This document shows, piece by piece, positions 17,925 through 26,194 of a stretch of DNA of 64,000 bases. The notes below the pieces were generated by a model. It made no database searches and was not told the origin of the DNA. It saw only the letters and a program-made list of their open reading frames with translations. How positions within the stretch are numbered: the stretch's first letter is position 1; every line of letters begins with the position of its first letter. Origin of the DNA: Akkermansia muciniphila (lineage in GTDB: Bacteria > Verrucomicrobiota > Verrucomicrobiia > Verrucomicrobiales > Akkermansiaceae); contig NZ_CP156688.1 of NCBI RefSeq assembly GCF_040616545.1, positions 806,001 through 870,000 on the forward strand. The letters run 5' to 3'. Position numbers and translations under genes: made by a program.

Positions 17925-19265
17925 ATGAAAACCTATACTCTCCCCGTCATCGGCATCATGACTCTCGGAGCCGCCGCCTTTGCCGCCGCCGCGCCTTCCA
18001 CGGCATCCACCGGAGACGTTCTGCTGGCCCGAGACAGCTTTTCCACCTGCAAATGGCTCGGTGACCGTTTCAAGTGGTTCAATGCGGAACGGGATCACAA
18101 GAATCCCTACATCCAGGAATTCAACGTTTCCCTGCGCATGCAGTACGGACTGGACTGGATTGACCCGAACGGCGAAGGGCGCGTGATGGGTGAAAAGGAA
18201 GGCAACGGACGCCGCTTTAACGACGAGTGGCGCCGTTTCCGAGCCGGATTCAACATGAAGTTCCTGAAGAACTTCAAATTCAACAACGTCTGGAACATCG
18301 GCGGCATGGACGGTCTGGAAAGCTACAACACGGAGACCAACACCTGGGACACCTCCGACCTGACCTATTCCCTGTATGAGCTGAATCTGGAATACAAGGG
18401 CGGCCCCGTCACCTACGCCCTCGGCAAGATGAAGCCGCGCATCACCGGAGAATACCGCACCTCCTCCTCCGCCATCCTGACCATTGAGCGCTCCATGCTG
18501 GTCAACCAGCTCCGCCCGGAGACCAACTACGGGTTCCAGGTGAACAATTCCGACAAGAAGGATACGCTGGGCTGGGCCGCGGGCATCTGGATGAACGGCA
18601 ACGGAGGCACGGGCACCGGAACGTTCAACAACCGCATTGAACCCGCCTTCAATTCCCAGGACAACTGCTTTGTCACCGGCACGCTGAGCTATGACACGTC
18701 CAACGACGTTTTCCTGAAGAAGAGCCGCCTGTGGCTGGATTACGCACATAACTTCACCAAATGGGGAGACGACGCCCGGAACAAGGCGTACGACAAGCTG
18801 CATGACTACAGCTTCAAGTCCAAGTACCAGGGCACCGGAGCCAAGGACGTGGTGGCCCTGACCTGGGAAGGCTCCCAGGGGGATTTTTCCCTGATGACGG
18901 AAGTGATGGCCGGGTTCAACGTCATCGGCATGAAAGCCGGGGCTGAAAACGTGTTCGGCGTGACCATCATGCCGTCCTACCAATTCACGCCCCACTGGGA
19001 AGGAGTGCTCCGCTACCAGATGGCGGCGGGCAGCAATGCCGTGAAGTGGGAAAAACGCTACACGCAGAACTCCACCTATTCCAACACGTCCGACTGCATG
19101 CAGGCCCTGTACCTGGGCGTCAACTATTACATTTTCGAATGCAATCCGAACATGGCCAAGATCATGGCGGGCGTCGAATACGCCCATTCCAACGGCACGG
19201 ACGCCAGCAAGCAGAAAGGCTTCACCGGCTGGAGCTATAACATCGCGTTCCGCACCAACTTCTAG
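17925..19265 (+). CDS. Outer-membrane porin (phosphate-selective porin-like)
   Basis: 446 residues from the ATG at 17925. A signal peptide (MKTYTLPVIGIMTLGAAAFAAAA) precedes alternating amphipathic beta-strands and ends with a terminal aromatic, IAFRTNF, the beta-signal for the BAM machinery. Tyr/Trp girdles such as YELNLEYKGGPVTYALGKM and ALYLGVNYYIFE recur. The pattern resembles the porin O/P superfamily seen in Akkermansia. Substrate selectivity is unknown. The 143-base leader after rnc contains small GC hairpins, and a strong hairpin follows the stop. Confidence 0.8.
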   Translation: MKTYTLPVIGIMTLGAAAFAAAAPSTASTGDVLLARDSFSTCKWLGDRFKWFNAERDHKNPYIQEFNVSLRMQYGLDWIDPNGEGRVMGEKEGNGRRFNDEWRRFRAGFNMKFLKNFKFNNVWNIGGMDGLESYNTETNTWDTSDLTYSLYELNLEYKGGPVTYALGKMKPRITGEYRTSSSAILTIERSMLVNQLRPETNYGFQVNNSDKKDTLGWAAGIWMNGNGGTGTGTFNNRIEPAFNSQDNCFVTGTLSYDTSNDVFLKKSRLWLDYAHNFTKWGDDARNKAYDKLHDYSFKSKYQGTGAKDVVALTWEGSQGDFSLMTEVMAGFNVIGMKAGAENVFGVTIMPSYQFTPHWEGVLRYQMAAGSNAVKWEKRYTQNSTYSNTSDCMQALYLGVNYYIFECNPNMAKIMAGVEYAHSNGTDASKQKGFTGWSYNIAFRTNF

Positions 19266-19301
19266 GAGGGAGGTTGAGGCGTAAAGCCACACACCCGGTT
19301 C

Positions 19302-19349
19302 ATGGACAGGATGGACGGCATGGAGTATAATCCAGCCCATCCTGTCCAT
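19302..19349 (+). terminator. Long-stem hairpin after the porin gene
   Basis: ATGGACAGGATGG (19302-19314) pairs perfectly with CCATCCTGTCCAT (19337-19349). The T-run after it is weak (TTCCTTTTAG), so it may act as a terminator or as a 3'-stabilising hairpin, and it could serve the convergent gene as well. Confidence 0.6.
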
Positions 19350-19361
19350 TCCTTTTAGAAA

Positions 19362-19664
19362 TCACAGCCGGATGTCCGGCAGCGCTTCCGATTTCAGCGT
19401 AATCAGCTTGGGTTGGGCGGTGTATTCACGGCCCTTTTTTACCAAACCCCCGGCGCTCACCAGGGATTGGAGCTTTTCATAAATGCGCAGCCTCAGGATT
19501 TCCTCGCCGCCCAGGGACATGTGCTTCTCCTTCATCACGATAACGGTACGCTGGAAGATATCGTTGAATTCCAGCATGCCCGCCTCATGAAGAATGACAA
19601 TAAGCTCATCAGTCACCAAATCCGGTGTCTTGCGCGAGGAACGTGATCTCCTATCCTCCAGCAT
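19362..19664 (-). CDS. Small conserved-looking protein (100 aa), possibly winged-helix
   Basis: 100 residues: basic N-terminus (MLEDRRSRSSRKTPDLVTDELIVIL), then helices and a short beta-hairpin (LVSAGGLVKKGREYTAQ) that would suit a small winged-helix fold; no family is firmly recognised. A well-formed promoter (19674-19703) ends only nine bases before the ATG, so the message would be leaderless or nearly so. A palindrome overlaps that promoter, which would fit autoregulation by a DNA-binding protein. Convergent with the porin gene. Confidence 0.6.
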   Translation of the reverse strand: MLEDRRSRSSRKTPDLVTDELIVILHEAGMLEFNDIFQRTVIVMKEKHMSLGGEEILRLRIYEKLQSLVSAGGLVKKGREYTAQPKLITLKSEALPDIRL

Positions 19665-19665
19665 G

Positions 19666-19703
19666 ATGATAGGATACTATCATGACACACTTCCAGGCGT
19701 CAA
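19666..19703 (-). promoter_or_regulatory. Promoter overlapped by palindrome, upstream of the 100-aa gene
   Basis: On the minus strand TTGACG (19703-19698) and TAGTAT (19679-19674) are 18 bases apart, close to the sigma-70 consensus. ATGATAG-GATA-CTATCAT (19666-19683) is a perfect 7-base inverted repeat covering the -10 and the expected start point. The layout suggests a repressor site. Confidence 0.55.
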
Positions 19704-19937
19704 GTTGATAAGACTTGCGTCATTTTCCCCCGGTGCGGGACAGGAAGAGCATGAGAGGCGAACATCCGGAAACGGATAAGGAAATTTCCCTGGGGCCGAA
19801 GATGCGCTTATTTCCCCATCCGCGGGATTCACCGGAAAGATATTCTGCAAGAAGCGGGGAAAAGGGATACGTATTACCTGTAATCCGGGCCATTCGGAAT
19901 AACAGCCCCGGAATTTCATTTTTACAGCGGAGAAGTG

Positions 19938-20690
19938 ATGAACCCGTTCATTTTCTGTCCATGCATAGCCGCCGCGGTTTTTCTGGCCCCTTTTTCCCTG
20001 TGGGCCGGGGAAGCCGTATTCATGAGCTACAATGTGAAGAACGGCACCGGCATGGACGGCAGGCGGGACGATGACCGCACGGCGCGGGTAATCATGGCGG
20101 CGAAACCGGACGTCGCGGCCCTTCAGGAACTGGACAGCAAGACAAAAAGGAGCGGCGGCAAGGACACTTTGCAGGAATTGGCCGCGAGGACAAAGTTGAC
20201 GGGGACGTACGCCAAGGCCATTGATTATTCGGGCGGTTCCTATGGAGTGGGCCTTTTGTCCCGGGAGAAGCCTTTGAGCGTCCGGCGAATTCCTTTGCCC
20301 GGCAGGGAGGAGGCGCGCGTGCTGCTGATGGCCGAGTTCAAGGATTATTGTTTTTGCGTCACGCATTTGTCCCTGACTCAGGAGGACAGCAACGCTTCCA
20401 TTGACATAATTGCCACCCTGGCCGCGGAATGCAGGAAGCCCTTTTTCATTGCGGGAGATTTCAATTTGACGCCGGACTCGGAACCGGTGGCCAGGATGAA
20501 GAAGCACTTCATCCTTCTGAGCGATTCTTCCCAAAAAACGTTCCCTGCCGACCATCCGGCGGAATGTATTGATTACATCTGGATGTACAGGGGGAGAAAG
20601 GCGGAGGCGTTCAAGGTGGCGGAACGCAGGGTGATTGAAGAACCTGCCGCTTCCGACCACCGCCCGGTTAAAGTAGTGGTCCGCTATTAA
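19938..20690 (+). CDS. Secreted endonuclease/exonuclease/phosphatase family protein
   Basis: 250 residues from the ATG at 19938, with GGAGAAG just upstream. A signal peptide (to about residue 22, SLWAGEA) is followed by an EEP fold: MSYNVKNGTG, the metal-binding Glu in VAALQELDSKT, HLSL, GDFNLTP and the terminal catalytic SDHRPV. These are all the canonical motifs. The enzyme is exported and could be a periplasmic DNase, phosphatase or phosphodiesterase. It is convergent with rsmI (13-base gap) and is preceded by about 270 bases with no other gene besides the promoter of the divergent small gene. Confidence 0.85.
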   Translation: MNPFIFCPCIAAAVFLAPFSLWAGEAVFMSYNVKNGTGMDGRRDDDRTARVIMAAKPDVAALQELDSKTKRSGGKDTLQELAARTKLTGTYAKAIDYSGGSYGVGLLSREKPLSVRRIPLPGREEARVLLMAEFKDYCFCVTHLSLTQEDSNASIDIIATLAAECRKPFFIAGDFNLTPDSEPVARMKKHFILLSDSSQKTFPADHPAECIDYIWMYRGRKAEAFKVAERRVIEEPAASDHRPVKVVVRY

Positions 20691-20703
20691 TGCCTTCGGC
20701 TCG

Positions 20704-21405
20704 TCAATGGGCGGTCCTTGGCGCGTTCACGCCGCCCACCAGCAGCACGATTTCCCCTTTGGGGGCGCGTTCCGCAAATTCCGCCGCCAGACGTGCAGCG
20801 GGGCCGCGGTGATAGGTTTCAAAGGTTTTGGTGAGTTCCCTGGCTACGCAGACGGGTACGTCCGGATCCAGCGCCGCCAGCGCCTGCACGGTTTTGACGA
20901 TGCGGTGGGGGGATTCATAAAAGATGCTCGTGTGGCTGGCTTCCACCGCCGCCTGGAGCATGGCCCCTTTCCTGCCGGATTTGACAGGCAGAAAGCCGCC
21001 AAAGAAGAAGGCGTCCGTAGGCAGTCCGGAACCCACCAGCGCCGTCACCACGGCGGACGGTCCGGGCAGCACGGTGAAGCTGACTTCCTTTTTCTTGAGC
21101 ATCTGGATGAGGCGGTACCCCGGATCACTCACGCCCGGCATTCCCGCATCACTGATTACGGCGAAGCTTTCCCCTCCGGCGGCACGGGCGGCAATTTCCC
21201 CGGCGCGGGACTGCTCGTTGTGGTCATGCATGCTCATCAGCGGCTTCCGGATTTCATAATGGGAGAGCAGCAGGCCGGAATGGCGGGTGTCTTCACACGC
21301 TATGACGTCTACCTTGCGCAGCACGTCCAGCGCCCGCAGGGTGATGTCCGCCCGGTTGCCGATCGGTACCGGGACAAAGTAAACGCTGTATTCCACTTCC
21401 GCCAT
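20704..21405 (-). CDS. rsmI: 16S rRNA (cytidine1402-2'-O)-methyltransferase
   Basis: 233 residues starting MAEVEYSVYFVPVPIGN at 21405. The SAM-dependent tetrapyrrole methylase fold is shown by VPIGNRADITLRA, CEDTRHSGLLL, HDHNE, SDAGMPGVSDPG and VLPGPSAVVTALVGSGLPTDAFFFGGFLP. It methylates C1402 of 16S rRNA in the decoding centre. Third gene of a minus-strand run bamD-lptE-rsmI, 29 bases after lptE. Confidence 0.94.
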   Translation of the reverse strand: MAEVEYSVYFVPVPIGNRADITLRALDVLRKVDVIACEDTRHSGLLLSHYEIRKPLMSMHDHNEQSRAGEIAARAAGGESFAVISDAGMPGVSDPGYRLIQMLKKKEVSFTVLPGPSAVVTALVGSGLPTDAFFFGGFLPVKSGRKGAMLQAAVEASHTSIFYESPHRIVKTVQALAALDPDVPVCVARELTKTFETYHRGPAARLAAEFAERAPKGEIVLLVGGVNAPRTAH

Positions 21406-21434
21406 AAGCAAGGATTTTCCGGAACAGTAAGGGC

Positions 21435-21950
21435 CTATCCGTTGGTAAGGGTTTCCGCTATGGAGGTGGCCACCAGCCGCGCCGCATAGGAGAGGGCGTT
21501 GGTCCGGGCCGTCTGGATGTTGCCCAGGTCAAAGAATTGGCTCACTTCCTCGGCAGAGCTGGCATACAGGACCTCGTTCGTCCTGCCGTCCACCACACGG
21601 TATTTGACGGCCAGGCGCAGGCCCAGTTCCGTACTTTTATAGGTGTCTTCCCGGCTGGAACGCAACTGGTCAAAGGTGATGGAGTACACTTCCCCCTCCA
21701 CCCGGATGTCCGCCCCGGAGCGGGAGCTCAGCTTGTAGGTGCCGTCCCGCTGAAGTTCATCCGCCAGAGCGCCGGTCACCAGCGTGGCGGCGCGGGGTTC
21801 CAGGGAATTGTTGGCAAAGAGGCAGACCTGGACGGTTTTCGCAAATTCCAGCTTTGGCGGCTTGGTGCCCCCCAGCTGGTAGCCGCAGGAGCCAGCCAGC
21901 AGGCACAGCGCGGGCAGAAGAAGTTTAAACAGGTGCCGGAGGCGGTTCAT
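21435..21950 (-). CDS. lptE: LPS-assembly lipoprotein LptE-like
   Basis: 171 residues. The signal peptide ends in the lipobox LLAGSC (Cys22), followed by GYQLGGTKPP, which fits the LptE start (CGYxL). The body (about 45-165) contains the alternating beta/alpha pattern of the family: VCLFANNSLEPRAATLVTGALADELQRDG and TNALSYAARLVATSIAETLTNG. LptE plugs the LptD barrel in the outer membrane. It lies 18 bases after bamD, which links two outer-membrane assembly functions in one transcript. Confidence 0.85.
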   Translation of the reverse strand: MNRLRHLFKLLLPALCLLAGSCGYQLGGTKPPKLEFAKTVQVCLFANNSLEPRAATLVTGALADELQRDGTYKLSSRSGADIRVEGEVYSITFDQLRSSREDTYKSTELGLRLAVKYRVVDGRTNEVLYASSAEEVSQFFDLGNIQTARTNALSYAARLVATSIAETLTNG

Positions 21951-21968
21951 GCGGAGGGAGGGTTCCTG

Positions 21969-22919
21969 TTATTTGCTGGTGACGCCCAGTTTTTTCAGGC
22001 GCGCCTTCGCCGTAGCGGCGGCGGCGGGATTGATGTTGCCCTTGGAGGCCACTTCCTGGTAGCAGAAGATGGCCGCATTGGTGTCCTTCATCTTGGTAAG
22101 GTAGTATTCCGCCACTTCCAGCTGCTGGGATACCAGTTCACGCTTCATGGCGGCCAGGTCGGAACGCGCGGCCCCGGCGCGGGAGCTGTTGGGGTAGCGC
22201 TGCAGGTAGTCTTCATACGCTTCCTGGGCGCGGGCCACATTGACGTGGTTGCGGTCCCCGTCAGCGGCGGCCTGGCGGTACAGGGTGGCTATCTGGAGCT
22301 GAGCCGTGGGGGCCAGCGGAGAGTGCGGGTGGTTGTCCACCAGGTTCTGGTACGCTTCAATGGCCTCCTTCATCCGCCCGCGGGCGGCCAGGTAGCTGCC
22401 CAGCACGTTCATGGCCTGCGGGGCGGTGGAGGCATACGGAGCGTTGTCGCGCACGTGGTTCAGCCATTCCGTGACGTTCTTGGGGTCCATCTTGACGTCA
22501 AACATCCATAGCACGCGGTTGGTCAGCGCGCCGCTCGCGGCGCCGAAGGCCATTTCCTTCTGCCGCTCCATGGCCTGCTTGTACAGCGGGCTGTCCGGGT
22601 GACGGTCAATGAGCTTCTGGTACTGGTCAAAGGCATCCGCAGGTTCCTTGCGGGCTTCATAGAGTTCCGCCATTCTGAACCGTGCCTGCGGCGCTTCCTT
22701 GGAAAGGGGGTGCTTTTCCACCACGCGCTTGTATTTCTTGATGGCGCCGGACAGGTCGTTTTTCGCTTCCTTCGCCCTGGCTTCCTGCATCAGAGCAATC
22801 GCCTGCTGGTCCACCATGCGGACGGTTCCGGGGGGCGGGGGCGCTTCCGAAGAGCACTGGCACAGCACCAGCGTTCCGGAGACGGCGGCCATCATGACAA
22901 GCAGCTTTTTCACATTCAT
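21969..22919 (-). CDS. bamD: Outer-membrane protein assembly factor BamD-like lipoprotein
   Basis: 316 residues. Signal peptide with lipobox-like LVLCQC (Cys22), a Pro-rich linker, then TPR-like helical hairpins: LMQEARAKEAKNDLSGAIKKYKRVVEKHPLSKEAPQARFRMAELYEARKEPADAFDQYQKLIDRHPDSPL and further repeats to the C-terminus (EAYEDYLQRYPNSSRAGAARSDL). BamD is the essential lipoprotein partner of BamA. The protein is longer than E. coli BamD (245). A YbgF/CpoB-type TPR protein is the main alternative. First gene of the bamD-lptE-rsmI run; a hairpin terminator separates it from hisI. Confidence 0.78.
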   Translation of the reverse strand: MNVKKLLVMMAAVSGTLVLCQCSSEAPPPPGTVRMVDQQAIALMQEARAKEAKNDLSGAIKKYKRVVEKHPLSKEAPQARFRMAELYEARKEPADAFDQYQKLIDRHPDSPLYKQAMERQKEMAFGAASGALTNRVLWMFDVKMDPKNVTEWLNHVRDNAPYASTAPQAMNVLGSYLAARGRMKEAIEAYQNLVDNHPHSPLAPTAQLQIATLYRQAAADGDRNHVNVARAQEAYEDYLQRYPNSSRAGAARSDLAAMKRELVSQQLEVAEYYLTKMKDTNAAIFCYQEVASKGNINPAAAATAKARLKKLGVTSK

Positions 22920-22932
22920 GACTTTACAGCAG

Positions 22933-22980
22933 AAAAAGAGGGCGCGTCAACCCGGTGAACGCAGATTGACGCGCAAAAAA
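22933..22980 (-). terminator. Rho-independent terminator after hisI
   Basis: GCGCGTCAA (22942-22950) pairs with TTGACGCGC (22965-22973). Reading the minus strand, the hairpin is followed by CCTCTTTTT. The other side is AAAAAA/TTTTTT as well, so it could work in both directions. Confidence 0.8.
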
Positions 22981-22983
22981 GAG

Positions 22984-23475
22984 TTAATGGCCCTTGCCGT
23001 ATACGGCCTCGGCATCAAAGACAACGCCTCCGTCCGCTTCGCGCAGCGTGGCGGGTTCCCCCTGCGGCTGCGCCTTCAGTTCCTCGCCAAAGGGCACGGA
23101 ACGGTAGAAGCAGGAGTGGTGCCCGGTGTGGCAGGCTCCGGCGCCGCACTGGTCCACCAGCACGATCAGGGCGTCCTGGTCACAGTCAATCAGGATTTGC
23201 TTTACCTTCTGCACGTGGCCGCTGGTCGCGCCCTTATGCCAGATTTCCTGGCGGCTGCGGGAGTAGTAAACGGCTTCTCCCAGCTCCATGGTCATGCGCA
23301 GGGATTCCGCGTTCATGTAGGCCAGCATCAGCGGTTCATGGGTAACGTGGTCCATGGCGAGGGCCGGAATGAGGCCGTTCTGGTCAAATTTGGGGGCGAA
23401 TTCCACGCCTTTTTCCACATTCACCTTGCCGCGGTCGGCAAAGACAATCCGGGATGAGATGTCATTTTGTTCCAT
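22984..23475 (-). CDS. hisI: Phosphoribosyl-AMP cyclohydrolase
   Basis: 163 residues starting MEQNDISSRIVF at 23475. HisI opens the purine ring of phosphoribosyl-AMP in histidine synthesis. Conserved features are MLAYMNAESL, YSRSRQEIWHKGATSGH, the acidic/Cys metal site DCDQDALIVLVDQ and GACHTGHHSCFYR. It lacks the C-terminal PRA-PH (HisE) domain, so that activity must be encoded elsewhere. The frame is open far upstream, but that part is antisense to holB. Divergent from holB (87-base gap). Confidence 0.93.
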   Translation of the reverse strand: MEQNDISSRIVFADRGKVNVEKGVEFAPKFDQNGLIPALAMDHVTHEPLMLAYMNAESLRMTMELGEAVYYSRSRQEIWHKGATSGHVQKVKQILIDCDQDALIVLVDQCGAGACHTGHHSCFYRSVPFGEELKAQPQGEPATLREADGGVVFDAEAVYGKGH

Positions 23476-23562
23476 AACCGGCCCCCTTAGTACATGAAAT
23501 ATCCGACATATACCAATCTTTTCTGTTGCCCTGACGCAACGAAATGGTTTCATAGGGAGCGT

Positions 23563-24531
23563 ATGGCATTCACGGCATCCCAAGCGTTCGACCTGCTCCG
23601 CACCGCCTTCTCCCGCAACCGGCTTCCCCACGCCCTGCTCATTGTGGGAGACGAACACCAGGGAGCCTCCCGCCTGATTCTTCAACTGCTGGAGCTGATG
23701 AACGGCATCCGGGCAGACCACCTGGACGGCGTGCGGGACGAGTACTGCCGCTTGGTGCGCCCCAAGTCCAAGTCGCGCCGCATCCTGCGGGACGACATCC
23801 GCGCGGTGGAGCCTTTCCTCCAGCAGCGCGCGGCGGAGGGGAAATGGAAGATAGCCGTGTTCATGGATGCGGAGCGCATGAATGACGAGGCCGCCAACGC
23901 CTTCCTGAAAACCCTGGAGGAGCCGCCCAGCCAGTGCCTGCTGATTCTGGCCACCTCCCAGCCGGACCAGCTTCTCCAGACCATCATTTCCCGCTGCGTG
24001 CGCGTCAACCTGCTGCAATCCGCGGAGTTCAGGCTCACCCCCATCCAGGAGGCCCTGCTGCCCCACTGGCTGGAGACCTGCCGCAACCTGGACAATGACC
24101 TGGCCGCGCTGGCCTTCCGCAGCAAGTTCGTGGACGTCATGACGGAGGCCAAGGCCGCCATCACCAAAAACCTGAACCAGGCCCTGAAGGATGAGGCTAA
24201 GGAAGCCGCCCAGGGCACGGACACCTCCGACTGGGAGTCCCGCAACAAGGACGCGAATGCCGCCCAGATAGAGACGGAGTACCTGGAACAGCGCAACCAG
24301 GCCCTGGAACTGCTCATCAGCTGGTTCGGCCAGGCGGCCCTGATCGCCTCCGGAGCCCCGGAGGTCACGCCAATTCATCCGGAGGTGCGCACGCTGGCCG
24401 CACAGATGCCCGTGAACGAATTGCTGAAGCGCATGGAAGCCCTCAACAGGCTCCGCGATGATTTGAATTTCAACATTCATGAAGCCCTGGCGCTGGACGT
24501 CCACCTGCTGGCCGCCGTCGGGTCTTCCTGA
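23563..24531 (+). CDS. holB: DNA polymerase III delta' subunit-like clamp-loader protein
   Basis: 322 residues from ATG 23563, preceded by AGGGAG. The N-terminal AAA+ region resembles HolB/DnaX: AFSRNRLPHALLIVGDEHQGA in place of a full Walker A, then the sensor segment FMDAERMNDEAANAFLKTLEEPPSQCLLILATSQPDQLLQTIISRCVRVNL with the SRC motif. The zinc-finger Cys set is absent, and the degenerate P-loop fits delta', which does not hydrolyse ATP. The C-terminal part is helical. Followed after 29 bases by a Sel1/ankyrin protein. Confidence 0.85.
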   Translation: MAFTASQAFDLLRTAFSRNRLPHALLIVGDEHQGASRLILQLLELMNGIRADHLDGVRDEYCRLVRPKSKSRRILRDDIRAVEPFLQQRAAEGKWKIAVFMDAERMNDEAANAFLKTLEEPPSQCLLILATSQPDQLLQTIISRCVRVNLLQSAEFRLTPIQEALLPHWLETCRNLDNDLAALAFRSKFVDVMTEAKAAITKNLNQALKDEAKEAAQGTDTSDWESRNKDANAAQIETEYLEQRNQALELLISWFGQAALIASGAPEVTPIHPEVRTLAAQMPVNELLKRMEALNRLRDDLNFNIHEALALDVHLLAAVGSS

Positions 24532-24560
24532 ATGAAGACTCCCTCACCCCCTACCCCACT

Positions 24561-25652
24561 ATGACCTGCTACCCCTGCCTGCTGTTGTCAGCCGCCCTCT
24601 TCCTCGGCTGTTCGTCCGCCGTCCGCGCCGTCACCCCGGAAGAAGGGAGGCGCATTTACCTGGAAGCGAAGGAAGGAAACGCGGAATCCCAGTACCGCCT
24701 GGGCCTGTGCTTCCTGAAGGGAGACGGCGTGAAGCGCAGCCCCTCCCAGGCCAAATTCTGGTTTTCCAAGGCGGCCAGGCAGGGGCACCGCACGGCGGAA
24801 CGCTCCCTGCGCCTGGTTCCCCAAAAGGCCCCCCTGCCCGTGGACCCTTCCGCCGACCGGGCCACCCGGGAGAAGAAAGGGCTGGAATTGTATGAGTACC
24901 TGTACAAGCTGAAGGATTACAGGCCCGCGCGGGAAAGCACAACCTCCTCCGTCACCATCAACGGCAAGAGGAAGTATGACAAGCTGCCGGAACAGGGGAC
25001 AAAGCCGGACCTTTCCAAAGTGAGCGCCTTCATCCGCGCCGGGGCGGATGTGAATTACCAGGGGGAGGGCATCAGGGGGGATAATTCTTGCGCGCTGGCC
25101 CTGGCGCTGGACATGCAGTTTTTTGAATTGGCGGACCTCCTGATTGCCAACGGGGCGGACGTCAATCTGGAAATAGGCCGGTCTGACGAGTATAAAAACG
25201 CCTCTTCCTCCCTTCTTTCCAGGCATTATTTCAATCCCAGGGCTCCGCAGGCGGCCTATCTGCTGGAGCACGGGGCGGACCCGGATTACGTGTGCAATGA
25301 CGGCAGAACGCTGCTGATTTCCGCCGCCAGGTACGGGAATGAGGAGAGCGTCAGGGTCCTGCTGGAAAACGGCGCGGACCCCAATAAACCCAACGGCAAG
25401 CCGCGGCTAGGCCATTACAAGCCGGCCCATTCGGAAACGGCCCTGTGGGTGCTCGCGGACGTTTCCGGCCTTCAGGAAAATTCCATAAACGCCGCCGCCA
25501 AATTGTTGATTGAGCACAAGGCGGACGTGAATTTCCGCGCCAGGGGCGGGGCCACTCCCCTGGACCGCGCCATCGCCACCGGAAAGAGCAGCCTGGCGCG
25601 CCTCCTGAAAGAAGCAGGGGCCAAAACCTCCAGGGAATTAGACGGAAAATAA
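24561..25652 (+). CDS. Secreted Sel1-repeat plus ankyrin-repeat protein
   Basis: 363 residues. The signal peptide contains a lipobox-like LFLGCSS, so it may be a lipoprotein. A Sel1-type repeat pair follows (about 30-80: EAKEGNAESQYRLGLCFLKGDGVKRSPSQAKFWFSKAARQGHRTAE). After a linker, ankyrin repeats run from about 155 to the end (FIRAGADVNYQG, LLIANGADVNLE, YLLEHGADPDY, VLLENGADPNK, LLIEHKADVNFR, RLLKEAGAKT). Such repeats mediate protein contacts in the periplasm; the partner is unknown. It is on the same strand as holB and convergent with the glycosylase at 25664 (11-base gap). Confidence 0.85.
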   Translation: MTCYPCLLLSAALFLGCSSAVRAVTPEEGRRIYLEAKEGNAESQYRLGLCFLKGDGVKRSPSQAKFWFSKAARQGHRTAERSLRLVPQKAPLPVDPSADRATREKKGLELYEYLYKLKDYRPARESTTSSVTINGKRKYDKLPEQGTKPDLSKVSAFIRAGADVNYQGEGIRGDNSCALALALDMQFFELADLLIANGADVNLEIGRSDEYKNASSSLLSRHYFNPRAPQAAYLLEHGADPDYVCNDGRTLLISAARYGNEESVRVLLENGADPNKPNGKPRLGHYKPAHSETALWVLADVSGLQENSINAAAKLLIEHKADVNFRARGGATPLDRAIATGKSSLARLLKEAGAKTSRELDGK

Positions 25653-25663
25653 GGCGCGGAAGC

Positions 25664-26182
25664 TTAGCCTTTTTCTCCTCCCTGCCGGAGGCGGGGGAGA
25701 AGAATTTCCTCATAAGCGCGGAATTTCTGCTCATACGTCAGCCGCGCCGCCGCCGGGCTGGTGGAGGGCATCTGGATGATGGCAGGGGTTTCCCGGAGGA
25801 ATAGTTCCGGAAAATACCGTTTGAGGTATTTATGGGAGGCGGTGCCGTTGCAGCAGACCGTGCCGATGCCGGGAAAGCATTCCAGCAGGGCGGCAATGTC
25901 ATTGGGCTGTTCCTGGGAGATGTGCTGGTCCAGGCTGCCGGGCCTGACGCCGGAGGCCACCACGTCCCACAGCCCCACCCCGCCCCGGTTGAGGAGAGAC
26001 AGGCGTTCCCCGTACGGCAGGGAGGGGTCAAAGCCCAGCAGGGTTCCCATGATTTTCCAGAAGGCGTTGCGGGGGTGGGCGTAATATTGCGCCTGCCGCA
26101 GGGATTCGTCTCCCGGCAGGGAGCCGAGCACCAGCACGGAGCATTCCGGCGTGACGGAGGGAGGGAGGGAGCATTTCTTCAC
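25664..26182 (-). CDS. DNA-deoxyinosine/hypoxanthine glycosylase (UDG superfamily, family 6)
   Basis: 172 residues. It resembles the family-6 uracil-DNA glycosylase-like enzymes that excise hypoxanthine from deaminated adenine: VLVLGSLPGDESLRQAQYYAHPRNAFWKIMG at the N-terminus, GVGLWDVVASGVRPGSLD, CNGTASHKYLKRYF and the active-site loop MPSTSPAAARLTYEQK. Acts in base-excision repair in the cytosol. Lies 12 bases downstream of the NlpC/P60-like gene, probably cotranscribed. Confidence 0.88.
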   Translation of the reverse strand: MKKCSLPPSVTPECSVLVLGSLPGDESLRQAQYYAHPRNAFWKIMGTLLGFDPSLPYGERLSLLNRGGVGLWDVVASGVRPGSLDQHISQEQPNDIAALLECFPGIGTVCCNGTASHKYLKRYFPELFLRETPAIIQMPSTSPAAARLTYEQKFRAYEEILLPRLRQGGEKG

Positions 26183-26194
26183 GGCGGGAAATAG

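Noticed and set aside
22984-24504. HisI as a 506-residue protein
   Set aside because: The extra 340 N-terminal residues are antisense to holB and have no HisI-like or HisF-like content. The ATG at 23475 gives the family N-terminus.
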